From contig DNRQ01000040.1 in NCBI GenBank assembly GCA_003499925.1, positions 36,936-42,158 on the forward strand: a stretch of 5,223 nt of DNA, given 5' to 3'. Shown here one piece after another: positions 1 to 5,223 of the stretch (its first letter is position 1; the number at the start of each line of letters is the position of its first letter). The stretch is from Geobacter sp. Lineage in GTDB: Bacteria > Desulfobacterota > Desulfuromonadia > Geobacterales > Geobacteraceae. Below the pieces are notes generated by a model. It was not told the origin of the DNA. It searched no databases and saw only the letters and a program-made list of their open reading frames with translations. Both the position numbers and the translations under genes were made by a program.

Positions 1-30
1 TCACCGCTTAACTTAATGGCAGTGTAGATC

Positions 31-36
31 AGGAGG
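31..36 (+). promoter_or_regulatory. Shine-Dalgarno site of gpmA
   Basis: AGGAGG lies 6 nt upstream of the ATG at 43. It is a near-consensus ribosome binding site and fixes the start of the phosphoglycerate mutase. Only 42 bp of upstream sequence is present, so no promoter can be assigned. Confidence 0.9.
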
Positions 37-42
37 TAGTCT

Positions 43-744
43 ATGCATCGGCTGGTGCTTGTGCGGCACGGTGAAAGCGTGTGGAATAAGGAAAATCTCT
101 TTACCGGATGGACCGACGTCGATCTCTCGGAGCGCGGCCAGGAGGAGAGCAGAGAGGCGGGGATCGCCCTCAGGAAACACGGGCTCGGCTTCGACGTCGC
201 CTTCACCTCGCTGCTGAAGCGCGCCATCCGCACCATGTGGCTGCTGCTCGACGAGATGGATCTCATGTGGATCCCTGAGAGGAAGGAGTGGCGTTTGAAC
301 GAGCGGCACTACGGGGCGCTGCAGGGACTGGACAAGGCGGAGACGGCCCGGAAATACGGCGAGGAGCAGGTGAAGCTTTGGCGGCGCAGCTACCAGGTGC
401 GCCCGCCGGCGCTTGAGGAGGAGGACTCGCGGCATCCGCGCCATGACCCGCGTTACGCCCTGCTGGACCGGAACCTGCTCCCGTCTGGGGAATGCCTGCA
501 GGATACCGTGCAGCGGGTGATCCCGTTTTGGCAGCAACAGGTAGTGCCGGTGCTTCGAAGCGGGCAGCGCCCGCTGATCGTGGCGCATGGCAACAGCCTG
601 CGTGGACTGGTGAAGTACCTGGACCGGGTCTCCGACGACGCTATCGTCGATCTGGAGATCCCGACCGGGTCGCCGCTGGTGTATGAGCTGGACGAGGATC
701 TCAGGCCGATGCGCCATTATTACCTTGAGAAGGCGAAGCGGTGA
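43..744 (+). CDS. gpmA: 2,3-bisphosphoglycerate-dependent phosphoglycerate mutase
   Basis: This cytoplasmic enzyme interconverts 3-phosphoglycerate and 2-phosphoglycerate in glycolysis and gluconeogenesis through a phosphohistidine intermediate. The 233-residue protein belongs to the histidine phosphatase superfamily. The N-terminal LVRHGESVWN motif (residues 6-15) contains the phosphorylated histidine, His9. The segment FTGWTDVDLSERG (20-32) is typical of dPGM and argues against other histidine phosphatases. Further family motifs are KRAIRT (59-64), RLNERHYGALQG (84-95, with Glu87 as the likely acid/base residue), and AHGNSLRG (181-188, second catalytic His182). Length fits the family (E. 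coli GpmA is 250 aa). One small deviation is GECL at 149-152, where GESL is usual. The ATG at 43 follows a strong Shine-Dalgarno site, and the protein begins exactly where the family does. The gene is alone on this strand and convergent with the PBP gene. It is not the cofactor-independent GpmI, which is about 510 aa and unrelated. Confidence 0.97.
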   Translation: MHRLVLVRHGESVWNKENLFTGWTDVDLSERGQEESREAGIALRKHGLGFDVAFTSLLKRAIRTMWLLLDEMDLMWIPERKEWRLNERHYGALQGLDKAETARKYGEEQVKLWRRSYQVRPPALEEEDSRHPRHDPRYALLDRNLLPSGECLQDTVQRVIPFWQQQVVPVLRSGQRPLIVAHGNSLRGLVKYLDRVSDDAIVDLEIPTGSPLVYELDEDLRPMRHYYLEKAKR

Positions 745-760
745 CATGACACGCGGAAGA

Positions 761-870
761 GTCCCCTCCCCCGGCGGGGAAGGGGTGGGGAGGGGGAACT
801 CGGGCTGGTCCGCGCCCGAAGGCTGCAGGCGCCCCCCCTCCCAACCTCCCCCCTCCGGGGGGAGGAGAGT
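761..870. repeat. G/C-rich inverted-repeat element, copy 1 (REP-like)
   Basis: About 110 bp between gpmA and the PBP gene are made almost entirely of C- and G-runs. The left arm (about 763-796) is a short C-run/G-run palindrome followed by G-tracts. The right arm (about 832-868) is an imperfect reverse complement of it. The central 35 bp hold a smaller 6-bp hairpin, TCGGGC (800-805) with GCCCGA (814-819). The organisation matches the element at 3011-3114, so the two look like diverged copies of one family. I infer a REP/BIME-like intergenic repeat; no transposase is present in the window. On the RNA level it would fold strongly in the gpmA 3' UTR. Confidence 0.75.
776..796 (+). other. Canonical G-quadruplex motif
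   Basis: Four G-tracts of at least four bases (776-779, 782-785, 787-790, 792-796) are separated by loops of only 2, 1 and 1 nt. This satisfies the strictest G-quadruplex patterns. It lies on the strand that would be present in gpmA mRNA, 32 nt past the stop codon. Formation competes with pairing to the C-rich right arm of the same inverted repeat. The motif is directly visible; folding in vivo is inferred. Confidence 0.7.
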
Positions 871-891
871 GAGTTAGCGGTTGGCGGAGAA

Positions 892-916
892 GGTCCTTTG
901 CCTACTGCAAAGGACC
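892..916. terminator. Perfect 10-bp hairpin between convergent genes, possible bidirectional terminator
   Basis: GGTCCTTTGC (892-901) pairs perfectly with GCAAAGGACC (907-916) around a 5-nt CTACT loop. It begins 17 nt past the PBP stop codon, reading on the - strand. Position and stability fit transcription termination or 3'-end protection. Neither strand has a clear T-run immediately after the stem: the - strand continues TTCTCC and the + strand GCAGGC. It is therefore not a textbook intrinsic terminator. Confidence 0.45.
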
Positions 917-933
917 GCAGGCGAGTTCGGGTG

Positions 934-2970
934 CTAATCGGGAAGCTGGAGACCCGCATCGGAGGATGGCACGGGGCTCAGATCAACCGGTTGCTGTTCG
1001 CCGGCATCGGGCGGCGCAAGCTCCGGCGCTACCGGTTCCGGCAATTCGCCGCCGTGCTTGGGGCAGTACTGGGTCGGCTCGGTCCCGACGATGTAGAATT
1101 CCTCCCGCGGCGACGGGCAATCCGGAGTCGCCAGGTACCCGGTCGCCGGATCGATCGAAACGGAAACAACGCTCTCCGGTCTGGCAAAATCGAGGGCCGG
1201 CTTGGCGGCCAAGGCCTTGCGCATGAATCGCTCCCAGATGGGAGCGGAGACGGAGCCTCCGGTGAACCCTTTCCCCCCCGGTTTGGGCTTGTCGTAGCCG
1301 ACCCAGACGCCGGTGATCAGCTGCGGGGTGTAGCCGACAAACCAGGCATCACGATAGTCATCGGTGGTCCCGGTCTTCCCGGCGGAGGGACGTTCCTGGC
1401 TGAACTTCTTCAGGCTCTTGGCAGTGCCGTAAACCATGACGTCCTTCAGCATCTGTGTGGTGATATAGGCTGCAGCCGGGGAAACAACCGGTGTGATCGA
1501 CGGAGCGATTTCGGTCCAGGTACGGCGGTTCCGTTCAAAAATACGGATGATGGTCCTAGGTTCCGAGCGCATGCCGCCGTTGGCCAGCGGGGTGTAGGCC
1601 GCGACCAGTTCGTTCAGCGTGACTTCCTCGGTGCCAAGTGCCAGGGAGAGATCCCTGGCACGGAAGGAAAGTCCCATCTTTCCGGCCAGATCGACAAAGC
1701 TGGGTACTCCGACGCTGTCCAGCAGTTTCACCGTGATGACGTTGTTGGAGTAGGCCAGCGCCTGCCTGAGGCTGAGCTCTCCGTAAACCTTTCTTTCGTA
1801 GTTCTGAGGCTTCCAGGTCCCGCCGTTTCCCCGACTGTAGGCCACCGGCTTGTCGTCCCAGATGCTGGACGAGGTGACCCCCTCCTCCAGTGCCGCGGCG
1901 TAGATCAGCGGCTTGATGGCCGAGCCCGGCTGGCGCCTGGCGGCGAAGGCGCGGTTATAGGAACTCTCCGCATCCACCCCTCCCACGGCCGCCAGCACGT
2001 TCCCCGTATTGGGGTCCAGGCACAACAGTCCGCCCTGCAGCTTGGGGGAAACCTTCTTGACCCCTTCGCGCAAGGCCTGCTCCGCAAGATTCTGCAGGTT
2101 CAGATCCATGGCGGAAATGACGTCCAGCCCCCCCTGTTCGATGATCTTCGCCCCGTAGCGTTCCACCAGCTTGTTGCGCAGATGGGCCATATAGGAGGGG
2201 GCCTGCCCCGCCTTGGTCACCGAAGCCGGGTGGGCCACCAGGGTCTGCTTTTGCGCGGCGGTGATCATCTTGAGATCGACCATGCGGTTCAGGACCAGAT
2301 TCCTCCTGGCGCTGACCTTGGCGAGGTTCCCCAAGGGGTTGTAGCGACCCGGGTTCTTCGGCACCCCGGCCAGCAGGGAACATTCCGCATCGGTCAACTC
2401 CTCCGGGTTCTTGTCGAAATAAAGGCGCGCCGCCTGGGCGATGCCCCAGGCGCCGTTGCCGAAATAGATCTGGTTGAAATACATCTCCAGGATCTGGTCC
2501 TTGCTGTATTTGCGCTCGTACTCCATGGCGAGGAGCCCTTCCTTGACCTTCCTGTCAATGGTCTTCTCGCCGGTCAGGTACTTGTTCTTGATGAGCTGCT
2601 GGGTGATGGTGGAGCCCCCTTCAGCCAATCTCCCTTTGACGACATCCTTCACCAGCGCCCGGGCGATCCCCCTGACGTCGATCCCGCTGTGATCGTAGAA
2701 GCGGGCATCTTCGATCGCCACCAGCGCCTTTTTCATGAAGGGGGGAATGCGGTCGATGCTGACCCAGTAGCGCTGCGTCGGCAGGATCCGTCCCACGAAA
2801 CGCCCCTCGTTGTCGAAGACCTTTATGGAACTGTAACCGTGCGGCAGAGGGGGGTAGGTGGCGAATTTTTCCTGGGCCGGAGCCGCCGAGATGAGAATGA
2901 CTACCAGAAAAAACGCTAAAGGGACGAGACGAACCATCTTCTTGAATAGAGCTTGCGGATGCGAAAGCAA
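934..2970 (-). CDS. Class A penicillin-binding protein, PBP1A family (bifunctional transglycosylase/transpeptidase)
   Basis: This inner-membrane enzyme polymerises lipid II into glycan strands and cross-links the stem peptides in the periplasm. With the TTG start at 2970 it has 678 residues. A basic stretch and a hydrophobic segment (about 15-30) form the signal anchor. The GT51 glycosyltransferase domain has EDARFYDHSG (87-96, catalytic Glu87), GGSTITQQ (118-125), RKVKE (140-144) and ILEMYFN (160-166, second Glu162). The transpeptidase domain has SAIK (350-353, acylated Ser350), SNN (408-410) and KTGT (532-535). Both activities therefore look intact. It is shorter than E. coli PBP1A (850 aa), consistent with little or no extra domain between the two modules. 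After a Cys-containing segment, the last 40 or so residues are Pro-, Glu- and Asp-rich and probably disordered. TTG is preferred because AGGAG lies 10 nt upstream; ATG at 2937 (MVRLV) has no good ribosome site. A longer frame to 3153 would read through the repeat. The gene lies 228 bp beyond the PLD gene and may have its own promoter. Confidence 0.95.
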   Translation of the reverse strand: MLSHPQALFKKMVRLVPLAFFLVVILISAAPAQEKFATYPPLPHGYSSIKVFDNEGRFVGRILPTQRYWVSIDRIPPFMKKALVAIEDARFYDHSGIDVRGIARALVKDVVKGRLAEGGSTITQQLIKNKYLTGEKTIDRKVKEGLLAMEYERKYSKDQILEMYFNQIYFGNGAWGIAQAARLYFDKNPEELTDAECSLLAGVPKNPGRYNPLGNLAKVSARRNLVLNRMVDLKMITAAQKQTLVAHPASVTKAGQAPSYMAHLRNKLVERYGAKIIEQGGLDVISAMDLNLQNLAEQALREGVKKVSPKLQGGLLCLDPNTGNVLAAVGGVDAESSYNRAFAARRQPGSAIKPLIYAAALEEGVTSSSIWDDKPVAYSRGNGGTWKPQNYERKVYGELSLRQALAYSNNVITVKLLDSVGVPSFVDLAGKMGLSFRARDLSLALGTEEVTLNELVAAYTPLANGGMRSEPRTIIRIFERNRRTWTEIAPSITPVVSPAAAYITTQMLKDVMVYGTAKSLKKFSQERPSAGKTGTTDDYRDAWFVGYTPQLITGVWVGYDKPKPGGKGFTGGSVSAPIWERFMRKALAAKPALDFARPESVVSVSIDPATGYLATPDCPSPREEFYIVGTEPTQYCPKHGGELPEPVAPELAPPDAGEQQPVDLSPVPSSDAGLQLPD

Positions 2971-2980
2971 AGTTTTCTTT

Positions 2981-2985
2981 CTCCT
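2981..2985 (-). promoter_or_regulatory. Shine-Dalgarno site supporting the TTG start of the PBP gene
   Basis: Read on the - strand, TAGGAGA is followed after 10 nt by TTG (2970-2968), which is in frame with the PBP. The later in-frame ATG at 2937 is preceded only by CAAGAAG. This site, together with the basic residues it adds ahead of the hydrophobic segment, favours TTG initiation. Confidence 0.6.
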
Positions 2986-3010
2986 ACTTGTCCCCTGTGA
3001 AGGGGCCGGC

Positions 3011-3114
3011 TCCCTCCCCTTCAAGGGGAGGGTCGGGGTGGGGATGGGGGAAGAGTTGAGCAATGAACAGCCAGCCCCATCCCCCTCCTGCCCTCCCCCT
3101 TGAAGGGGGAGGGA
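3011..3114. repeat. G/C-rich inverted-repeat element, copy 2 (REP-like)
   Basis: The left arm (3011-3050) and right arm (3075-3114) are near reverse complements of about 40 nt, differing by single-base indels and a few mismatches. They flank a 24-nt less G/C-biased loop. Each arm starts with its own small palindrome, CCCTCCCCTTCAAGGGGAGG in the left arm, followed by a G-tract ladder. The architecture matches 761-870. Translated in the - strand frame it gives a PTPTLPLKGRE-type peptide, a familiar artefact of such repeats being annotated as coding. I infer a dispersed intergenic repeat. It occupies the PLD-PBP gap just upstream of the PBP ribosome site. Confidence 0.85.
3025..3050 (+). other. 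G-tract ladder with G-quadruplex potential
   Basis: Five G-tracts (3025-3028, 3030-3032, 3035-3038, 3040-3043, 3046-3050) are spaced by 1-2 nt. The reciprocal arm gives four comparable tracts on the - strand within 3075-3107. Quadruplexes could thus form on either strand, in competition with the arm-to-arm hairpin. Folding is inferred, not shown. Confidence 0.6.
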
Positions 3115-3182
3115 CGTATGACGATGACCTCCTTGATCGAGGGAGGCGGACATCTCGCAGATGAAGGAACTTTCACTGTAGT

Positions 3183-3200
3183 GATGCTGATGCTGATGCT
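3183..3200. repeat. Short tandem repeat, three copies of GATGCT
   Basis: Three perfect 6-bp units run 3183-3200 on the + strand, reading AGCATC on the - strand. They overlap the first two bases, in coding orientation, of the PLD stop codon (3201-3199). Copy-number changes here would barely affect the protein because the stop codon precedes the repeat. It may simply be slippage-prone simple sequence. Confidence 0.7.
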
Positions 3201-3741
3201 ACCTGATCTCTTCCAGGTACCGTCTCACCTGCGCCGCGAGCTCCGGCGAGTCGAGGACGACGGAGAGCTCGTTGTTGCGCGCGAGGGCCGAGTGGGTGAG
3301 GTTGTGGCTTCCAATGAGCAGGTAGCGGTCGTCGATGGCGATCGCCTTGACGTGGGTGACGCTTCGCCTGCCGGGAAAGAGCACCTTCACGCCGCCGCGC
3401 GACAGTATCCCGGCCGCGGCGCGGTTTTCGCGCCCTACCGACCGGGCTCCCTCCAGGATCACCGTCACCTCCACCCCGCGCTGGCTCGCCTTGACCAGCT
3501 CGCGGGCGACGGCTGCCGGGAGGTTCCCCCTCCTCTCCCCGACCTTGAAAAGGTAAAAGGCGCAGATGATGCGCCTTTTCGCCTGGCGTACCCGGGTGAT
3601 CAGCTCTCCGCCGTAGGCGCCGTTCTCCAGAAGCGCCGCCCGGGCCGGAGCACTCGGGACACCCTGCGCAGGGGTGGGGTGGGCGCCGACGAGCAGCGCC
3701 GCCAGCGCCCAGAGCAGACCCCTGGCCAGAGCCTTTTTCAA
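3199..3741 (-). CDS. Exported single-domain phospholipase D/Nuc-like phosphodiesterase
   Basis: With a TTG start at 3741 the product has 180 residues. It starts with a signal peptide: Lys-Lys at 2-3, a hydrophobic core around 9-19, and a likely cleavage after TPA (Ala25). The mature part carries one HKD motif, HVKAIAIDD (His130, Lys132, Asp137), followed by GSHNLT (144-149) and Glu158. One HKD copy in about 155 mature residues fits the Nuc-type endonuclease branch of the PLD superfamily, whose members dimerise to build one active site. The substrate could be nucleic acid or a phospholipid; the sequence does not decide. The TTG start shares two bases with the dnaJ TGA stop (TTGA), implying translational coupling. 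The frame is open up to 4014, but those 91 extra residues are R/G/A-rich readthrough of dnaJ in another frame and would hide the signal peptide. One cysteine (Cys60) lies before the motif. The family call is firm and the exact role unknown. Confidence 0.88.
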   Translation of the reverse strand: MKKALARGLLWALAALLVGAHPTPAQGVPSAPARAALLENGAYGGELITRVRQAKRRIICAFYLFKVGERRGNLPAAVARELVKASQRGVEVTVILEGARSVGRENRAAAGILSRGGVKVLFPGRRSVTHVKAIAIDDRYLLIGSHNLTHSALARNNELSVVLDSPELAAQVRRYLEEIR

Positions 3742-4853
3742 CTGAGCAGGTCCATTACCTTGGAAAAGAAGTTCTTGCGCATCGGGTTGGCGTCCTCGCC
3801 GCTGATGCGCGCCAGCTCCTCCAGCAGCTCGCGCTGCTGCCGGTTCAGGTTGGTCGGTGTCTCCACCTTCGCCACCACCAGGTGGTCGCCCCGGCCGTAA
3901 CCCTGCAGGGCGGGGATCCCCTTGCCGCGCATCCTGAAGACGGCGCCGGACTGGGTACCCTCCGGTATCTTCATGTTCACCTTGCCGTCCAGGGTCGGCA
4001 CCTCGATCTCGCACCCCAGTGCCGCCTGGGTGAAGCTGATCGGGATCTCGCAGACCACGTCGTTGTCCTCGCGCCTGAACAGCGAATGCTCGCGGACGCT
4101 GAGCGCCACGTAGAGGTCGCCGTTGGGACCTCCCTTGGTCCCCTGCCCCCCCTCGCCGGTGAGCTTCAGCCTGATCCCGGTCTCGACCCCCGCGGGGACC
4201 TTCACCGAGATGGTCTTCTTGTCGCGCACGGTCCCGGAGCCCCTGCAGGTCAGGCAGGGATGATCCACCACGCGACCCTCGCCGTTGCAGTGCGAACAGG
4301 TCTTGCTGACGCTGAAGAACCCCTGCTGGAAGCGCATCTGCCCGGCGCCCTGGCAGGTCGGGCAGGTCTTGGGGGTGGTCCCCGCCTTGGCGCCGGAGCC
4401 GCCGCAGGCATCGCAGCGCTTGGCGTACGGGAGGTCGATCTTCTTCTCCACCCCGAAGGCCGCCTCCTCGAAGCTGACCTCCATGTTGTACTGCAGGTCG
4501 TCGCCGCGCCTGCCGCGGGTCGCCTTCTGCCTGCCGCCGAACACCTCCCCGAAGATGTCGCCGAAGATGTCGCCGAAGGGGGAGCCGGCGCCGAAACCGC
4601 CGGACGAGAAGCCGCCCCCCCCGACCGCCGCATGGCCGAACTGGTCGTAGCGCGCCCTCTTCTCCGCGTCCGAGAGGATCTCGTACGCTTCCGAGACCTC
4701 CTTGAACTTGTCCTCGCTCGCCTTGTCGCCGGCGTTCTTGTCGGGATGGTACTTGACCGCAAGCCGCCGGTACGCCTTCTTGATCTCGGCCTCGGAGGCG
4801 TTCCTGTTCACTTCGAGGAGTTCGTAATAATCGTGCTTGTCGCCGTTTGCCAA
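3738..4853 (-). CDS. dnaJ: Chaperone protein DnaJ (type I Hsp40)
   Basis: This cytoplasmic co-chaperone binds unfolded clients and stimulates DnaK ATP hydrolysis. The 371-residue product has every type I module in order. The J domain (about 7-75) has HPD at 36-38. The Gly/Phe-rich linker (78-107) contains repeated DIFG. The zinc domain has four CxxCxGxG repeats (Cys147/150, 164/167, 186/189, 200/203) with all eight cysteines present. The C-terminal client-binding and dimerisation domains follow. Length is close to E. coli DnaJ (376 aa). TTG at 4853 gives MANGDKHDYYELLEV, which aligns with the usual DnaJ start; GAGGA lies 6 nt upstream. An in-frame GTG at 4871 would overlap that site and has no Shine-Dalgarno of its own. 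The gene is 117 bp downstream of dnaK, with a hairpin in the gap, and its stop overlaps the PLD start. No CIRCE inverted repeat is visible here. Confidence 0.97.
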   Translation of the reverse strand: MANGDKHDYYELLEVNRNASEAEIKKAYRRLAVKYHPDKNAGDKASEDKFKEVSEAYEILSDAEKRARYDQFGHAAVGGGGFSSGGFGAGSPFGDIFGDIFGEVFGGRQKATRGRRGDDLQYNMEVSFEEAAFGVEKKIDLPYAKRCDACGGSGAKAGTTPKTCPTCQGAGQMRFQQGFFSVSKTCSHCNGEGRVVDHPCLTCRGSGTVRDKKTISVKVPAGVETGIRLKLTGEGGQGTKGGPNGDLYVALSVREHSLFRREDNDVVCEIPISFTQAALGCEIEVPTLDGKVNMKIPEGTQSGAVFRMRGKGIPALQGYGRGDHLVVAKVETPTNLNRQQRELLEELARISGEDANPMRKNFFSKVMDLLS

Positions 4854-4859
4854 AATAGG

Positions 4860-4864
4860 TCCTC
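4860..4864 (-). promoter_or_regulatory. Shine-Dalgarno site supporting the TTG start of dnaJ
   Basis: GAGGA on the - strand lies 6 nt before TTG (4853-4851). It falls inside the 18 nt between the alternative GTG (4871) and TTG, so the site can only serve TTG. The resulting N-terminus matches the DnaJ family. Confidence 0.65.
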
Positions 4865-4876
4865 GTAACACAAAGA

Positions 4877-4903
4877 GCAGCGTCTCTATTAATGAGACGC
4901 TGC
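4877..4903 (-). terminator. dnaK-dnaJ intergenic stem-loop, likely terminator or attenuator
   Basis: On the - strand GCAGCGTCTC and GAGACGCTGC form a perfect 10-bp stem around a 7-nt AT-only loop (ATTAATA). The moderately T-rich TCTTTGTGTT follows the stem. It lies 67 nt past the dnaK stop and 12 nt before the dnaJ ribosome site, without covering that site. A partial terminator would let dnaK be expressed above dnaJ; RNA processing or 3'-end protection are alternatives. The stem is directly visible; the effect is inferred. Confidence 0.6.
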
Positions 4904-4970
4904 CCGTTGCGCGATGTTATTTTTTTGCTGCGCCATTTTCTATCAAAGCTGCCTTGTTTTGCAACCCTTA

Positions 4971-5223
4971 TTACTTCTTGTCGTCCCTTACCTCTTCGAA
5001 GTCGGCGTCGACCACCTTCTCACCCTTGGCGGCACTTCCCTCGGCCTCCTGGGCGTGCGGCTCCCCGCCCGCCTGCTCGGCGCCCGGCTCCGCCTTGGCG
5101 TAGACCGCCTCGGCCAGCTTGTGGGAGGCCTGCATCAGGCTCTCGCTCGCCTTCTTGATCTCCTCGGCGTCGCTTCCCTCCAGCGCCTTCTTGAGGGAGG
5201 CGATCCCCTCCTCGATCTTCTGC
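4971..5223 (-). CDS. dnaK: Chaperone protein DnaK, C-terminal fragment (cut by window edge)
   Basis: The last 83 codons and the TAA stop of the Hsp70 chaperone are present; the rest lies beyond the window. The fragment begins in the helical lid of the substrate-binding domain (QKIEEGIASLKKALEG). It continues through the amphipathic ESLMQASHKLAEAVYAKAE segment and a flexible Gly/Glu/Ala-rich linker. It ends VVDADFEEVRDDKK, the conserved acidic DnaK tail (E. coli ends VVDAEFEEVKDKK). DnaK is the ATP-driven partner of the adjacent DnaJ, and the dnaK-dnaJ order is the common bacterial one. The stop codon is directly followed by another TAA-type triplet (TAATAA). The fragment reads cleanly with no frameshift. 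Confidence 0.95.
   Translation of the reverse strand, partial: QKIEEGIASLKKALEGSDAEEIKKASESLMQASHKLAEAVYAKAEPGAEQAGGEPHAQEAEGSAAKGEKVVDADFEEVRDDKK

Noticed and set aside
13..747. A 244-codon open frame on the - strand opposite gpmA.
   Set aside because: It covers the whole of gpmA in antisense, with no recognisable motif. The gpmA call is secure.
898..2919. A 673-codon open frame on the + strand opposite the PBP gene.
   Set aside because: It mirrors the PBP gene, whose motifs are complete. Its translation shows no recognisable domain and is rich in G/R/D, typical of the antisense of a high-GC3 gene. It has no ribosome site.
2992..3005. Small hairpin CCCCT-gtga-AGGGG just upstream of the PBP ribosome site.
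   Set aside because: Its 5-bp stem in G/C-run DNA beside the repeat is expected by chance, and it does not cover the Shine-Dalgarno site.
3173..3184. Palindrome TCACTGTAGTGA downstream of the PLD gene as an operator.
   Set aside because: Two 5-bp half-sites with a 2-bp spacer, matching no regulator I recognise; too short to call.
3742..4014. N-terminal 91-residue extension of the PLD reading frame.
   Set aside because: It lies inside dnaJ in another frame and is dominated by R, G, A and Q. The signal peptide begins precisely at the TTG that overlaps the dnaJ stop.
3882..4868. A 328-codon open frame on the + strand opposite dnaJ.
   Set aside because: It is antisense to an intact dnaJ, of low complexity (A/L/R/G/V-rich), and shows no family motif.
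4854..4970. A sigma-70-like promoter for dnaJ (TTGCAA, 16 nt, TAGAAA on the - strand).
   Set aside because: Each box matches consensus at only four of six positions in an A-rich gap, so it is not distinguishable from chance.
4854..4970. CIRCE heat-shock operator or sigma-32 promoter before dnaJ.
   Set aside because: No TTAGCACTC/GAGTGCTAA pair is present. The only inverted repeat is the stem-loop at 4877-4903, whose sequence is unrelated.

Overview
The window is a chromosomal housekeeping segment from a GC-rich, Gram-negative-type bacterium. Gene content, a PBP1A-like protein with a C-terminal TGYLATPDCPSPREE-type segment, and GC-rich palindromic repeats between genes suggest Geobacterales (Desulfuromonadota: Geobacter, Geomonas, Citrifermentans). 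That placement is an inference from general resemblance, not from a database match.

Layout. A 2,3-bisphosphoglycerate-dependent phosphoglycerate mutase gene (gpmA, 43-744) lies alone on the + strand. Everything else is on the - strand and converges on it. In transcription order these are: the 3' end of dnaK (5223-4971, cut by the window edge), dnaJ (4853-3738), a small exported phospholipase D/Nuc-type protein (3741-3199), and a bifunctional class A penicillin-binding protein (2970-934). The dnaK-dnaJ gap holds a perfect 10-bp stem-loop that may attenuate transcription. The dnaJ-PLD junction overlaps, with start TTG and stop TGA sharing two bases. The 228-bp PLD-PBP gap and the 189-bp gpmA/PBP convergent gap each contain a copy of a G/C-rich inverted repeat. 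Its arms carry G-quadruplex-type G-tract runs on opposite strands. A second perfect 10-bp hairpin lies just beyond the PBP stop codon.

Start codons. All three complete - strand genes appear to start with TTG. Longest-ORF calling would give wrong N-termini for all three: 6 extra residues on DnaJ, 91 on the PLD protein (all out-of-frame dnaJ sequence), and 61 on the PBP (mostly translated repeat DNA). Correcting the PLD start reveals a convincing signal peptide.

Function. DnaK and DnaJ form the Hsp70 protein-folding machine of the cytoplasm. GpmA acts in glycolysis and gluconeogenesis. The PBP polymerises and cross-links peptidoglycan on the outer face of the inner membrane. The PLD-like protein is predicted to act outside the cytoplasm on an unknown phosphodiester substrate. 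I see no new multi-gene system. The points most worth checking are the coupled, exported PLD protein and the G-rich repeat pair.
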